Assembly (NCBI GenBank): GCA_030141605.1
Contig: JAQGDQ010000110.1
Coordinates: forward strand, 191,768 to 255,767
Source: Tubiluchus corallicola
Lineage: Eukaryota > Priapulida > Priapulimorpha > Priapulimorphida > Tubiluchidae
Direction of reading: 5' to 3'
Length of the DNA: 64,000 nt
The stretch's first letter is position 1. Each line of letters begins with the position of its first letter. Positions 1 through 12,500 of the stretch are shown one piece after another. Under the pieces are notes generated by a model. The model saw nothing but the letters and a program-made list of their open reading frames with translations. It searched no databases and had not been told where the DNA came from. Position numbers and translations under genes: made by a program.

Positions 1-24
1 TTGGAAAAATATTGGTTCACAGTG

Positions 25-185
25 ATAATTTTTCCAACCCTTTCTCTTTTCCCTGGCTTTTCGCCCCATTTTCATTATTTTCCCTGACTTCTTAACAAAT
101 TATCTTTTTCCCCGACTTTTCCATGACTTTGTAGGATAGTCTGTATTTTCAAGGATTTTCCGGGATTTTCCCTGACCGTGGGGTA
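25..185. repeat. Degenerate TTCCCTGACTTT-type repeat
   Basis: The stretch repeats variants of TTTTCCCTGACTT and TTTTCCATGACTTT with short spacers, on a T/C-biased strand. It lies in the third intron of the acyl-CoA oxidase gene. It looks like a dispersed or degenerate tandem repeat, but no unit boundary or target duplication could be defined. The remainder of positions 1-685 is AT-rich intron in which I see no exon. Confidence 0.35.
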
Positions 186-685
186 TACATTTAAGCAGCA
201 ACAAAACAGGTCCAATTATTTCTAATACATAAATGTACTAGAAAATGCATAAATTTGAACTCAACTCTCAGATTACAGTAAATTTTCTTAATTTGTAATT
301 CCCAACAATCATGCCACAAATAAACAACAGACACCAGAGTTTATTACTTGTTAATTTGTACTCACTAACAATTTTGATTAGATCATTCTATTCTCATGAA
401 GGCTACTAATTTTACTCTAAATAATTATGTCTAGATTTAACTCTTTTAACTTAATTTAGGCATCAATAATAAGGTTAGTAATCTGGACATAAACTGCACA
501 TCAAAACTTCAATAAAGCTAACAGAGACAGAACTCTAACTTCCACACTTGTCAGTTAACCTTGCGTGGTACTGTTTACAAAAAAAATAAAATATTTCAAA
601 GAATCATCTACTCATATAAAAATGTTCACTTACTAACCAAAATCAAAAATACAGAATGCATATAAATAATAGCACATTAACGCAC

Positions 686-2110
686 CATGTCCTAACTCCG
701 TTTGTGTGTATGTTCCCAGTATGCCATAAGAGGCAGTCAGTGGCAACCACCTGTCAACTTGCTCTTGACTACCATGACCAAGTAAAGCTGGCATAAAGGC
801 ACCGTCATGAAGGACGAATGAGGTGAGCCCCATCGTTCCGGCAATTGCTCTAGAAAATGCATGAAAGCAAAACCTATGCACTTTGCAGCATGTTATAGAG
901 CATGCATATGTGCCAGGCAGAATAGTTCAGTGCACTCACACACATGGCACTTGTGAGGCTCTGACATGTATTGTCCCAGCAAAAGCATAATATAACAAGC
1001 TAATTCGAAAATGAGCTCATTAATTTGAATGTATAAATATATACATAACATATATAAATATGGACCTGGTTGTATGAGTCTTCTATTACATATATACATG
1101 CATATTTTATACATACATACATATATATATATGTAATAGAAGACTCATACAACCAGGTAGATATTTAATGTCTAATGGGTACAATTATGAATAAAAAGAA
1201 CTTATTTTTAACTGTCAGTAGTACATGACTGGTTTATCTGGCTAATATAGCCTCATCATGCCTGTCATGTCTATTGTAGACATTTAGAATTCTAAAATAA
1301 AAGAAATCTGCCCTTCAGGCAGGTAAACACAGCAGCAATCCAGCAAAAAACTAGACACTGCTACACTGTCAGTACCACTTCCGATTTCCTACCTTTTATA
1401 AGTAAGCACCTCAAATGGATTGGTCAATCCAAGAGAGGCAATCTTCTTCACAGAAAGTACGGCGGAATGTACAGCCTGATCAAAATGTTCCGGCCTAGAA
1501 AGAAAGCGTGGATCCTTCAGCTTCTGGAAATCTTTATCTTGAAATACCATATTTTCTGCAGAAAAGTTTGAAGATATAATAATGAACTGTTTCATCTGAT
1601 GTAATTTGACATAAGTTTCACAGGCTTTTGTCATGTCAGGATGCTTCCTTATTATTCCTACAATTTTCACCTTGAGCAGACATTATGCACATCCAGGTTT
1701 TTTAATTTCACATGTAGAAAAAATAGCTTTAAAAGAAACTTTTGTGAATGCTAAGCTATCATACAACCATTTTTGAAAAGCTAGCATTTAGTAAGATGTT
1801 TAGTAATTATTTTCAGTTTTAACAACTGCGTCTTTGAAATCAAAATTGTCATTGTCTTATGAAAGACGAAAGAAAGAACATTCTGCACTTATAAAGAGTA
1901 GAGACCTTATCGCTTTGAGCAAAATTTATGTATCAAAATCAAATGCAAATTGTAAGTCTCAATGTGCTGTGTACATCACAGGTTGTAGAAATTACCTATT
2001 TCCCGCCTTCGCAGTGTTTTCACCTTTCCACCATCTAATATATTAGTCAGTTCTTCAACGTTAAACGTCGCACGAGCCCGCTCTCGCTTCAGATCCGGAT
2101 TTACACTCAT
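686..2110 (-). CDS. ACOX1: Peroxisomal acyl-CoA oxidase, N-terminal three exons (partial)
   Basis: The product would be a FAD-dependent acyl-CoA oxidase, which catalyses the first step of peroxisomal beta-oxidation (acyl-CoA to trans-2-enoyl-CoA plus hydrogen peroxide). Exons on the minus strand are 2110-1996, 1555-1393 and 849-686. All junctions are GT-AG and in phase, giving about 147 residues. The start [16 protein letters not shown] and the following LDGG...RRREIENM match the amino-terminal helical domain of ACOX1-type enzymes. The third exon carries [11 protein letters not shown], the conserved motif at the start of the acyl-CoA dehydrogenase middle domain. The donor at 685/684 is followed only by intron, so the catalytic and C-terminal parts, including any peroxisomal targeting signal, lie left of the window. 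Family assignment is firm. The choice of ACOX1 over ACOX2 or ACOX3 is less certain. Confidence 0.88.
1064..1158. repeat. 95-bp near-perfect palindrome (snap-back element)
   Basis: ACCTGGTTGTATGAGTCTTC begins at 1064 and its exact reverse complement ends at 1158. The arms continue through TATTACATATATA for about 32 bp each and are separated by an AT-rich loop of roughly 30 bp. It sits in intron 2 of the acyl-CoA oxidase gene. The form is that of a foldback MITE or a transcribed hairpin. No coding potential is visible. Confidence 0.75.
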
Positions 2111-5100
2111 GATTGCTCACAATCACAGATTATATTAACATTAATTCTGTAAATCAAAGAAAGGTCTAGAAAAAAAAACAAATTTAGCTGCATAAGTGAA
2201 AATTTAAGAAATAACTGCACAACACCACAATTAACTGTTCATACTAATGATGTACAGCACTCTTATAAACTTTGAAAGTTGGTCTTACAGTTGATCAACT
2301 TGTGGTAACAATTATAAATACATGTACATGATCTGCCCTTGAAAATTTCAAGTAACAATCTCATACTAAGCTACCAATCATAACTAATTATATTCAAATG
2401 GAAATGTTAAGAATTCAGAAGCTTTTGGGTTTAAAAATACAACATTCTGTATCAAACAGCTATAGATTGTCATATAGCTATAGGCTGCCATATATTAAAA
2501 GTTATATTGTTTCGTTCTTTAACAAAAAACTGATTAACTCAACAATGCAAATTTGCTTATTTAGCGTGTGACGTTTTGCGAATTCTTTCTTTCCCCTTCA
2601 TCTCTTCAACTCAGAGAAATTCACATACAGGTCTGATAAGCAACGACAGTGTTGCTAACTTGCTACCGAGTTGCAAATTGAAGACAATGAGCAACACAAT
2701 AACTGCAGAAAAACACTCATGCATCTGGCAAAGCATGCTCACTATTCAAAATCTGCAAGAATTAAGTCTATTGTGACAAGGCAAACAACGTTAAATTTGC
2801 TGTATAAACTTACAACTTTCAACAGCTTGCCACCCAGTGCAGATGAAGGTCTAATGTGGTGAGTAAATTTTATCAAACAATCACGGATAGACTGCAAAAA
2901 ATCAATGCCAGTAAATAAGTACTAGTGTACCCTAAATACAGGGAACAAGGTTCAATGTGAAAAGTGATAAAAATACTTTCTTGCAAATACATGCAATTGT
3001 GTTAGCCAAAGTTCAGTCTGCTGTCCAACTAATATAATACCCGACTTACACATAAAACTATTACAAATACATCACATTATAGCTTTTGCATTTGCATACT
3101 ATTGGACAGTGGACAGAAATGACGTATTCCGTTATACGTTGAATGATTCTCTGAAATCATTTGCCAACATGCTGCCTGAACTCAACAGCTAGTAAATAAT
3201 TAAGCATTCATTTATGTTCTGATTTTGCAACGAAAATTAGGTAGAAATGTTTACCAGGAATATACTATCATTGGAATTGGCGACAGGTAACAGCAACAGC
3301 ACTAACAACTGAATATCAGGCATGGTTTTATATTTTGAAAAATGACTTTGGCAATAACAATATGCACTAATGTGAGAGGAATCTTTCTAAACAGTATGTC
3401 CTTATGCAGAATATAAAATAGGTATCTTATTACTTCTTATTATAGTTATTAATTACTTAAATTTGATTAATCTTAGTATTTTGCTTTTTAGTATTCATTT
3501 TTTTCTAATGTTCTGCACCATGGTTTATATTATATTTCTTTGTTGGTGGAGCTGCAGTACAAGTTTTACACCAAACAAATATTTTTATGGCATGACAGCA
3601 AAACGAAGAAAATTTAGTGGTCATCCCAAAGTTACTACACCAAGTGGGCAATCCAAACCACAGGTTTTAGCTAGCTCCTAAGAACACAGAGCTCACGGGA
3701 TTTTCACATCTGCTGACATCACAGTGTATCGCAGGACCGTGTGTTCCCTCATTGTGTATCATCTACATAGCAAGATGGTAGTAGATGGTACACAGCAAGG
3801 CGGCGCTTGGTGCTGCGATACACGACAAGGTAGTACGGAGCGATAAGGTACATAGCGAGGCGACACAAAAAGATGTTGAGTAAGTAAACATGTTCTAAGT
3901 GTGCAAACAATTATTTTTGTTACGGTTGAAAAGCAAGGGCGTATTATACACAACAAGTAATTGTTTAATCAGCTTATTACATAAGCAACCATAAATTCAC
4001 ATTAGAGATGGGCGGGACAGAACTGTCAGCCCAGGGCATCATAAAGTCTTGATATGCCCCTGTTGAAAAGTTAAATAATAGTTTAGAACTTAAAAGTTTT
4101 ACGAGATACCCATATCACATAAATATTGAACAACAGTGTATAACAATATCAAAGCCAAAAAACACATATCAAAGTGGCGTGCTTACAAAAATAAACTTCA
4201 TAACAAGAACGTTGTGTGAGAATACTTCTTATCATTATTATTTAATTATATGACTGACAGTGACATATTTTCTGAAGTATTCAGGAAGACCATATGGGCA
4301 CTATTATTATGTAGATCTTGATTTGGTACTGCACAAACCACCGCAAGTGGTTCTTGAGCAGGTCCAAACATCAGATGTGCACAGATTTAATACCCAGTTG
4401 TAAAGTACCTGTACTCTTCACAACACTTTCAAAAACGGTCTTTCTTTGATTATGAAATAAATATATTATTACAGTTATGATACCGCCTAGTTTTTAAACT
4501 AGGATTTTTGCATCAAAGTTCTAATTAGTTTTATGAAAAAAATAATTAAGAATAAAGTAAAAGAAAGGTTGAATGAAGAATTTACAGAGAAAGACAGCAA
4601 AATGACAAAAACTAGATTATTAAAAGAAACGAGTTTGGGTTGCAATCTTATCAACATGAGTCGGGCACAAATGACAGCAAGCAAATTTTAAATATGAGAT
4701 TAAAAATAGTTGAAGCAAAATGTAATTTCAGAGGATTATATAAAGACAATCAGATGTGTGTAATGAATAGCAAGAAAATACAGATAAGCATAAGGTGAGT
4801 GATATTAATGTGGCAGACATTAAAAGCACGTATTGAAGTATTAAAAAATGTTTGTCGAAGGTTAAGTCAGATGTTACTTTTAGAATACGGGAAAACAACA
4901 AGTGACAGTAATCAACAAGAAGAGGTGTCCGAAAAGTAGAATATGAATGTATAAGAATCCTTAAAAAAAGACAAAGATTGTCAATGTGACATGAAATGGA
5001 AACTGTGTTAAATTCTCCCGCATCTCGTTACAGAGCAAAGGGGGTGCTCGTTGTAGATGGTAACAAAGAGAAGATCATTAACCTTAATGTCAAAGTTCCG

Positions 5101-6586
5101 ATTATTTTCAGGTTAGGGTGTAAAACTCAGTTAAGCAGACAAGCCATAACCGAGTTGAACAAGTATACGTCAAAAAGTTTGCTAAGTAACACAAAGGGGC
5201 TATTAGTATTACTAAAAAGTTAAAGAGTTCTACTACCAATAACAACCAATCTGCCATTAGCTTTTAGTCTTTTAGCAAACTACATTAAAACGGTGCGCTG
5301 TGGTGTGGTTAATTCTATTTACTATCTCAGCTTTGCTGCCTTAAGCCAGAAGCAGTGAAAACACGGTGAGCACTTGAGCAGTGGGCCAGTGGCGTGGTCC
5401 AGCAATATAAGAAATCATCAGTAAATGGTAAAGCCAATTCGACATTTTGAAAAGAAAATTTGTCCACGCCTTCTACTATGTTAATGATGAAGACCTCACA
5501 AGTCACAAAGCACTCACTGCCGCTCAGTAAAATAAAACAATAAATTGTCACCAACGTGACACAAATTCGAAACACGCAAAGATATAGTCTGGCATCGACA
5601 ACGTTTGTTTAAAGGCACTATCTTTATGAATCTTTAAAAATACATAAAGCCCCCACAATTAAGAATAGGCCTAATTATGTCACTTTACTTCCAGCACAAG
5701 TTATTTATTTTTGTACTTTCAAAATTCCATTGTTGAACATTGTCTTTTTTGACCGTGTAAACCATTATGATTATAATTCACCTGGAGCTATTCTTGGCTC
5801 CACACAGATACAGGCTAATTGGTCTACTGTTACTTCACACTCATCGTGACTAACAAGCAATTGCTGGAATCAATTCATGTTTTCTAAGATTGATTTATCG
5901 TAATATGCTATTTAACAACAGATGCATTTTTAATTTAATTTTTCCAACTGTTAACCACAAACGTACTTATTGTATTAACACAAAACTGTAAGCTCAGAAA
6001 AATTTAGCTGGTTTGCCTTATGGGATGATTATAAGCCCTGCCGAAAATAAATGTTCACTGTAGTTTGCTTGAAGCTCATAAAGTTTTAGGAAACCTACTT
6101 GAAAAACTAAAAAATACTAAAAATGAAAATGTGATAGGCATTACCAGAAATTAAGAAATGCTCTTGTAGACTAGCAATGTGTCTGGTCATTAAGAAATTT
6201 ACAGAGTTAAAAAACAAAAATTCCATTGATCATTGATGCATAAACGCAGCTAAAATTAAAACCAAGTTTTAAAAATTATTTATTCAAGCCAATTATAAAT
6301 TACATTGTGTAAAAACCTGATCTAAAAATACAGATTAAAATATAATAATATTAATATATATAATAGCAACTATCTAATAACAGGAAAAGCAGCACAATAC
6401 GCTCAACAAACATTGTCCAAACCCGCAAGCAGTCCGACTTTATACAAATAAATCTAATCTAAATCTAAAATCCAAATTAATTAAAGATTTAATAATTAAT
6501 TGCACTGTACCATATAGATATATATATACATGTAATTGAGAGAATTAACATTACATTATGATTTTATCGTAAATCAAAAATGTTAA
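2111..6586. other. Intergenic region between acyl-CoA oxidase 5' end and CtIP 3' end
   Basis: No gene is supported here. It should contain the acyl-CoA oxidase promoter just right of 2110 and, on its right side, the CtIP 3' UTR and polyadenylation signal. Several AATAAA complements occur, for example near 6280. A decayed LINE fragment lies at about 4500-4960. A short stretch at 3715-3875 repeats variants of GCGATACACGACAAGGTA. The sequence around 6440-6480 ends in AATCTAAATCTAAAATCC, which looks like a retroposon tail. The small open frames here show no family resemblance. Confidence 0.6.
4500..4960 (+). mobile_element. Decayed non-LTR retrotransposon fragment (RT C-terminal region)
   Basis: After an interrupted lysine-rich stretch, the plus strand reads MSRAQMTASKF and then, after a frameshift, LNMRLKIVEAKCNFRGLYK followed by HKVSDINVADIKSTY with a stop. 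The pattern of a basic helix, then xxRxxxxxxKxNFxxxYK, then a Cys/His segment is characteristic of the region downstream of the reverse transcriptase in some LINE families. Frameshifts and stops show it is dead. The assignment rests on recalled pattern only, with no alignment. Confidence 0.45.
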
Positions 6587-9500
6587 CTACAATATCAAAG
6601 AGTCACAATCAGCACTGGTTTGCTGATTACGCAGGGGTCGTTTTCGCCGAGACCTTAAAGGTACTGCCTGAGTTTCTTTTTGGATACCTGAAACACAAGA
6701 AAGTACACAAGTCAAAAAATTTATGGTAAAAGAGCATTAAATGTGTCCTGTAGTGGCAAGAAGCAGTAGTGCCAAGCTAAACCATTTAGCTTAACCATAG
6801 GTTTTTCTCCTACACTCACATTGTCATTAAATAGCTTATTCTTTATGATCTAATAATGTTCAGATAGCCTACAGTAGACCTTTTCTACTTTACATCTCTT
6901 CTGCAGATTATTTTAATTGGCTTCATTTATTTATTTATTTGATTTTTCACACCTCTTCTCAAAACTGGTAATCGGAAAAGTTTGCACGAAGTCACTTGCC
7001 ACATGTGGTATACAAGTGTCTTGTGTTATTCAGTGCTCCGGCTACAATATTACTTGTCTTGTTCAATATTACGTCACTCAATTGTTAAAAAAAGTGTTTC
7101 TTTAGTGTGTGAAAACCTGTCTGATTGTTGTCTTCCTTTGTTCAAGCTTAGCAGTTAAAAACTCTACCTCTTTTTTCATGTTGCACCCTCAGTCGAATGC
7201 CTCGCTATCACATTGTAATGCATAATTACGATAAACTCGGCCAATTTTCAACAAATTTACTTACAAAAACAAAATAAATAGCAAAACGCTAAAGAAGGTA
7301 CAAAATTTACAACAATCTGAAATAAAATTAGACCACTCACCTCTTTCCAGGCATTCTTGTGTGCTTGGAAACTGAACTTCCCAGAAATGTTCTGGTGTGC
7401 TAGGTGGCGCATAGTGCGCCCGATGACGACCGCACGCGTTCATGCGCTCTCTCTTCTGTTCTTCAGTCAAATCCATTGCATCATAATACTGTAAGATTTA
7501 ATGTAGAAATTACACATATAACAAAGCTTCACTCTTTCACGACAATCTTTTGTATACGATGTACACATTAAATAGTTTAAACTGGATTAATTTAAATGTA
7601 AAAGCGTTTATCTACAGTTCCCGACAATAGGTTGCCATGGTGCTATGTCCATTGTCCTGCTCAGGCAGGCACAACATCACACCACTATCAAGTCAATCCT
7701 ACTTAATAGTGAACAATCGTTATCTATGGTTCTCTGACCTTAGCTATGGCTTACACTACAGATAATTGTAGAATAATTATGGCACGATGCATCAGAGCAT
7801 TCACAGTCTGTTGAAACCCAGAAAACTGTCAACATGACAATGAAACTTATTTTTATAAATAATAATCTAAATCAAAAAGTGTTCAGTTTTAAGAATCAGT
7901 CATACCACTAAAAAATATGAAAACCTTTGACAAAATGAACAAGTAATCAGAGAAACTGGCTTAGACAGTGGTTCCCAACCTTTTGTTGACAGCGACCCCT
8001 TTCCAGAATCTTGCATCATATGGCGACCCCACACAAAGAACATAATCTCATGTTATACTATCAAATGTCGTTATCATTTGCATTTATTAATTTTAACTTA
8101 CTATTCAACAAATTATTGAACAATGAGTGATTGTTTCATTAATTCGTCAATGTGATGATTGCGTCCGTTTCTCAGCGACCAGTATTGCAATGCAATAGGT
8201 ATCCAAGGAGATCCAACCTAAAATGAATAGTGACACGCTTTTGGGCTGTGTACACTGTGCACAAGTGTACAGCATGGAACAATGTGCATTTTTATTTTCC
8301 CGGATAATCAAGCACTGATACACCGCGTTTAGAGCGGGAAAACTCAGTTTCACTTTCCAGAACAAAATGATGTAATCAAAGACTGAAGAAACAAGACCTA
8401 CTCACATACTTTTTATGAAAGCAGCAATTTTCAAAAATGGTTTTTGGACTAGCACGCAACACCACAAAAACTGCTTCCCAAACCCAGCTGGGGTTGCGAA
8501 CCCAAGGATGGAAACCCATGGTTTAGAATCTATGCACTTGAAAAAAGTGGAAACTGCTAGTTGTGATTACTCACCTTTTTGCACTGTGGGCAATCATAAG
8601 CAATAAGCTGACGACGCTGATCTTTCTTTCTGACAACCTCTACGTATTTATAATCTGGGATGTCACGACTTGGTACACTTTTGCAAAAATTAAAACAAAA
8701 CTGTAAGCTCAAGATAATAGCAAAACGTTGAAAAGGCACGAATTCAGTACAGAATGTTGTGATTTAGAAAATTAAAAAATGTAAACACACTAACTACATA
8801 CTTTGTTTTAGGTATTAAAAATATTAATAAAATTACGTTAGTGCAAAAATCGTTTTATTATCCCATTTATTATTATACAGTTATTAGTATGTGTCACGGC
8901 AACAATTTACAATGGTAGATACCTACAAACAGCATTAGCTTATGCTTTTTGATGACAGCTTTTAAATTCTGGTGATACTACAACGTCCAATTCAATTTTT
9001 AGCAGCTTTCATTTTGACTTTTTTAGCTAAATGCAAAGACTCTCCATCTGTCGACTCACAAAACCAATATAATAAACAATTGTAGCACAAATATTGTAAG
9101 TTTTTGCAAAAAAATTATCATATCGTTAAACTCCAACATCTTGTTTGACATAGAAATAAACTGATGCAGTTTTTGTTAAAGACCCAGAGCAATCTAAAAA
9201 GCTGTAAGTTCACATAGAAAAAATGCTAAAGTAAATTTACTAGTTTCATCCAATTATTTTACCCTTGGACAATACCATAATAACTGATCATATAAAACCA
9301 GTAAATTAATTACCAATCAAAGCTGTCGTATAAATCTTTTGCAGGTGATTTTAGCATTTTCGGGGAATCGGACACTTGCTTTAGATCATCAGATTTGATT
9401 TCAGTGCTCCTGTCATCAGGATTAACAGAATGAATCTCTGAGTGCTCCACAGTCGAAGTATGCTTCGTTTCACGAATGCTCAGATTATCATCTACAGCTT

Positions 9501-12500
9501 TCAAGACTGCTTCATGATCCTTATCAACTTCCTAGAAAATTAAAATTATGCTGTAAATAATCATCTTAGCGTCAACTTCAAAGTTTTATTTTAATTTCAA
9601 ATGTTTTCTCAAGAGGACACAAAAACGGAGTAAATAAGCAAAACAAAGAAAACACTGAAATACGCATACAAAAGCCAATTGCATGATAAATTTTTAAACA
9701 AATAAGTTCAGAACAACGAATGTGTTCAACCTGAAGTCTCGTTCAATTCAGAATGCAGACTGAAGTCAATTACTTCATACAGACTTTAATAGAATTTTCA
9801 AATCAGTAAAACTTTCAATAAAAATTTGTATTTTGCATTTAAAGGAAGACAGGATGATTTTTCATATACTACCCCATTTTCAAGTTGGATAAAAACTATA
9901 CATTTTAACATAATTAATACTGCAAAAGCGTTTCTGATAATTAAATAATAGATTAAAAACATAATTAACGGTGGGCGAGCCCAACTATTGATGACATCAC
10001 AAACTAACATAATTTTCAACAGCAAAAATATTCTACGAGCGTGTCGCATGTATTTGCAAAAGCGAAAATTGAAGTACTTTGCTACTGTAAGATATTCAGT
10101 GAGTTGTACTAAAACTAGGCATGTTTTGAGATAAAAATTCAAATTTCAAATTTACAGATGTGCTCGTGAATAAGCTGTCGAACGGGTGTAGTTCATCAGA
10201 AACTAACACAGTTGAACTGAGAGGTACAGTATCTGTTTTTGTATAATGCATTTCCGAAATGCGGGCGCTAGTGCTCGTCTAACTAACGAATGGTGAAATC
10301 GATGTGACAGCAAAGAATCAGGGGCGGGAATGCGAAACTGTGTTTGTGCGGTAATAATTCTTTCACCTAAGTTATTTTTGAAAAAGTAGTATGTTTCCTT
10401 TCAATATTTTAAAGAAAGGGTTATTTTGACCTACAGTTTAAGATTGGGTCCGGTTTTGCTATAAATAACAGAATGCACTAACATTATGATCACCGAGAGG
10501 ACGTCTACGTCGCAAGGGCTTATGAGGTTTCTGAAAACTTTCACCAGCGTCATTTTCTTTACCATCGACTGTATCTATTAAAAAATAAAGGTTAATAAAC
10601 TGTAAGTTTTTTTTACAGATATATATATCCAAATACAACAAGTCTAAGAAGTTACTTTTTCTGTGGAATTGATTTTTATTCCTAAACTCAACAATAAAGC
10701 TGTTAAAATGACAAAGGTGATATGGTAACCTTATAGCTTGGGTATCAAACTCAAGCTTTCTTAAAGAATGCTTTGTTAAAATTTCTCCAAAAACTGGCCA
10801 GGTAAAGCAGACAAAATTGCAGTCTATTTACCACTTTCCAGCGGCCTATTTACTAATCGAGCTCCGCGCTGCTTACTTTCGCAGCAAACACACACACATC
10901 ATTGCTATGTAGCTACTCACATTCTCTCGCATGAAATAATAAAACAGTTAAAAAGATACCGTTTTCGACCGAAAGAATGGAAATTTTCAATGCTTGGCGA
11001 AGTTCCCGGTGTTCTTGTGAATATACAGGCACATCTCTATTTTTCATGGCTTGTCTGAATTTAGCGTCAGTCATGTCAGTTAATAATACTTGTTTCAACT
11101 TGGGTTCTGTGTTAAAATCTCGTGGCAATCTCCGTGGTGGTGTATTAGCCTGCTGATTTACGATGGATGATGGGGCATCTTGAATAATTCTAAATTCATC
11201 ACTTGCACCTGGTAAACTTGCACCAAGAGTCCTCTCTCTGAGTGTCTTACTTCTTGTTCCAGATTTGCTCCTGCCAGATGAAATTTTCAATGGTTTTGTA
11301 GAAGCACCTCTCAGTTTACTCTTCCAGTTTGTATCACAGACTTCTGCCTCGCTTACAGTACAGTGCGATTGCAACAGAGATGGCGAAAATGCAGTGACAT
11401 CTGTAGCCTTATCATCTGGAGAACTATGATCCAGAAAGGATGATTTTGCATACTTATTTCCTGAATATTTTTTAGTTAGTTTCAGTTGTCCACCTTCGTC
11501 GAAAAGTGTAGGAGAATGTGCGATAGCATTGGTGACAATCACATCAGGTTCAGCTGTCAAGTTTTCATTTATTAAGCCATTCAGTGTTTCATCTTCATCA
11601 TTTTCGTTGATTCCAAATACAGGAGAATTTTGAATACGTGTTAGAGGGTCATTTGAAAGCTGTACATGTGTTTTGTCCTGCTGATCAGAAGTGCTTGTAG
11701 TTAGATAACATTCATTCACCTTTTCCTTGCAATTAACAGAATTTAATTGTTCCAAATTTTCTGTCGGTAAGTCTTTGTCGCCATCATCTGATGCAACATT
11801 TATTGGAAATTCATCCTTACAATCCTCAGGTGTCATATCATCTTCATGATAAGACTGATCTGCAATACTGTTGGATGCTTTTAATTTCGACAAGTCCAGT
11901 TTGAGTTTGCTATCTTGTGAGCTGCCATTAGCAACAACTTGTTGAGCTGCTAAGCGGGCAGGTATCCAAGTTTCGTCAAGATCTAATAAGGTGTCATCAG
12001 CCACTGCAGCACGTCTACCAAATTTCTCTGCAGTGACATTTTTCTTCTGATTAAAAGCTGGCATATCTTCACTTGCAATGCAACTGAAACCTTCAATTTG
12101 TCCATATTCATCTTCAACAATGTCTTTGTCAAACCCTATTAAGAATAAAACAGAGCTTAGATATCTAAATTAATTTGTACATATGATTTTAGAAGCTTAA
12201 ACTCTGACTGACTTATGAAAGAACAATATAGGAATGGCAAATACGTCTAAAAGCTTTCAAAATTATGCTGAGGATTAAAGAAATGCGCAAATACTCATAA
12301 ATGCGACTTAGATTAATTTCTCATGGAGGTAATAAAATGTCAAGAAGCTCAATACATCAGTTTCTACAAAAAACTTGAATATCTTGACAAAGGAACGAAT
12401 GTGGGAACTTACAATAATGAAAAATAAAATGAACCACAGAAAAATGTTTCGAACAAAAATACGTTAACAAGACCATTTTAAAAATGTAGTATGACAATTA

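Noticed and set aside
9798-10142. 114-codon minus-strand frame between CtIP exons 6 and 7
   Set aside because: It lies in an intron bounded by in-phase exons, and its composition is intronic.
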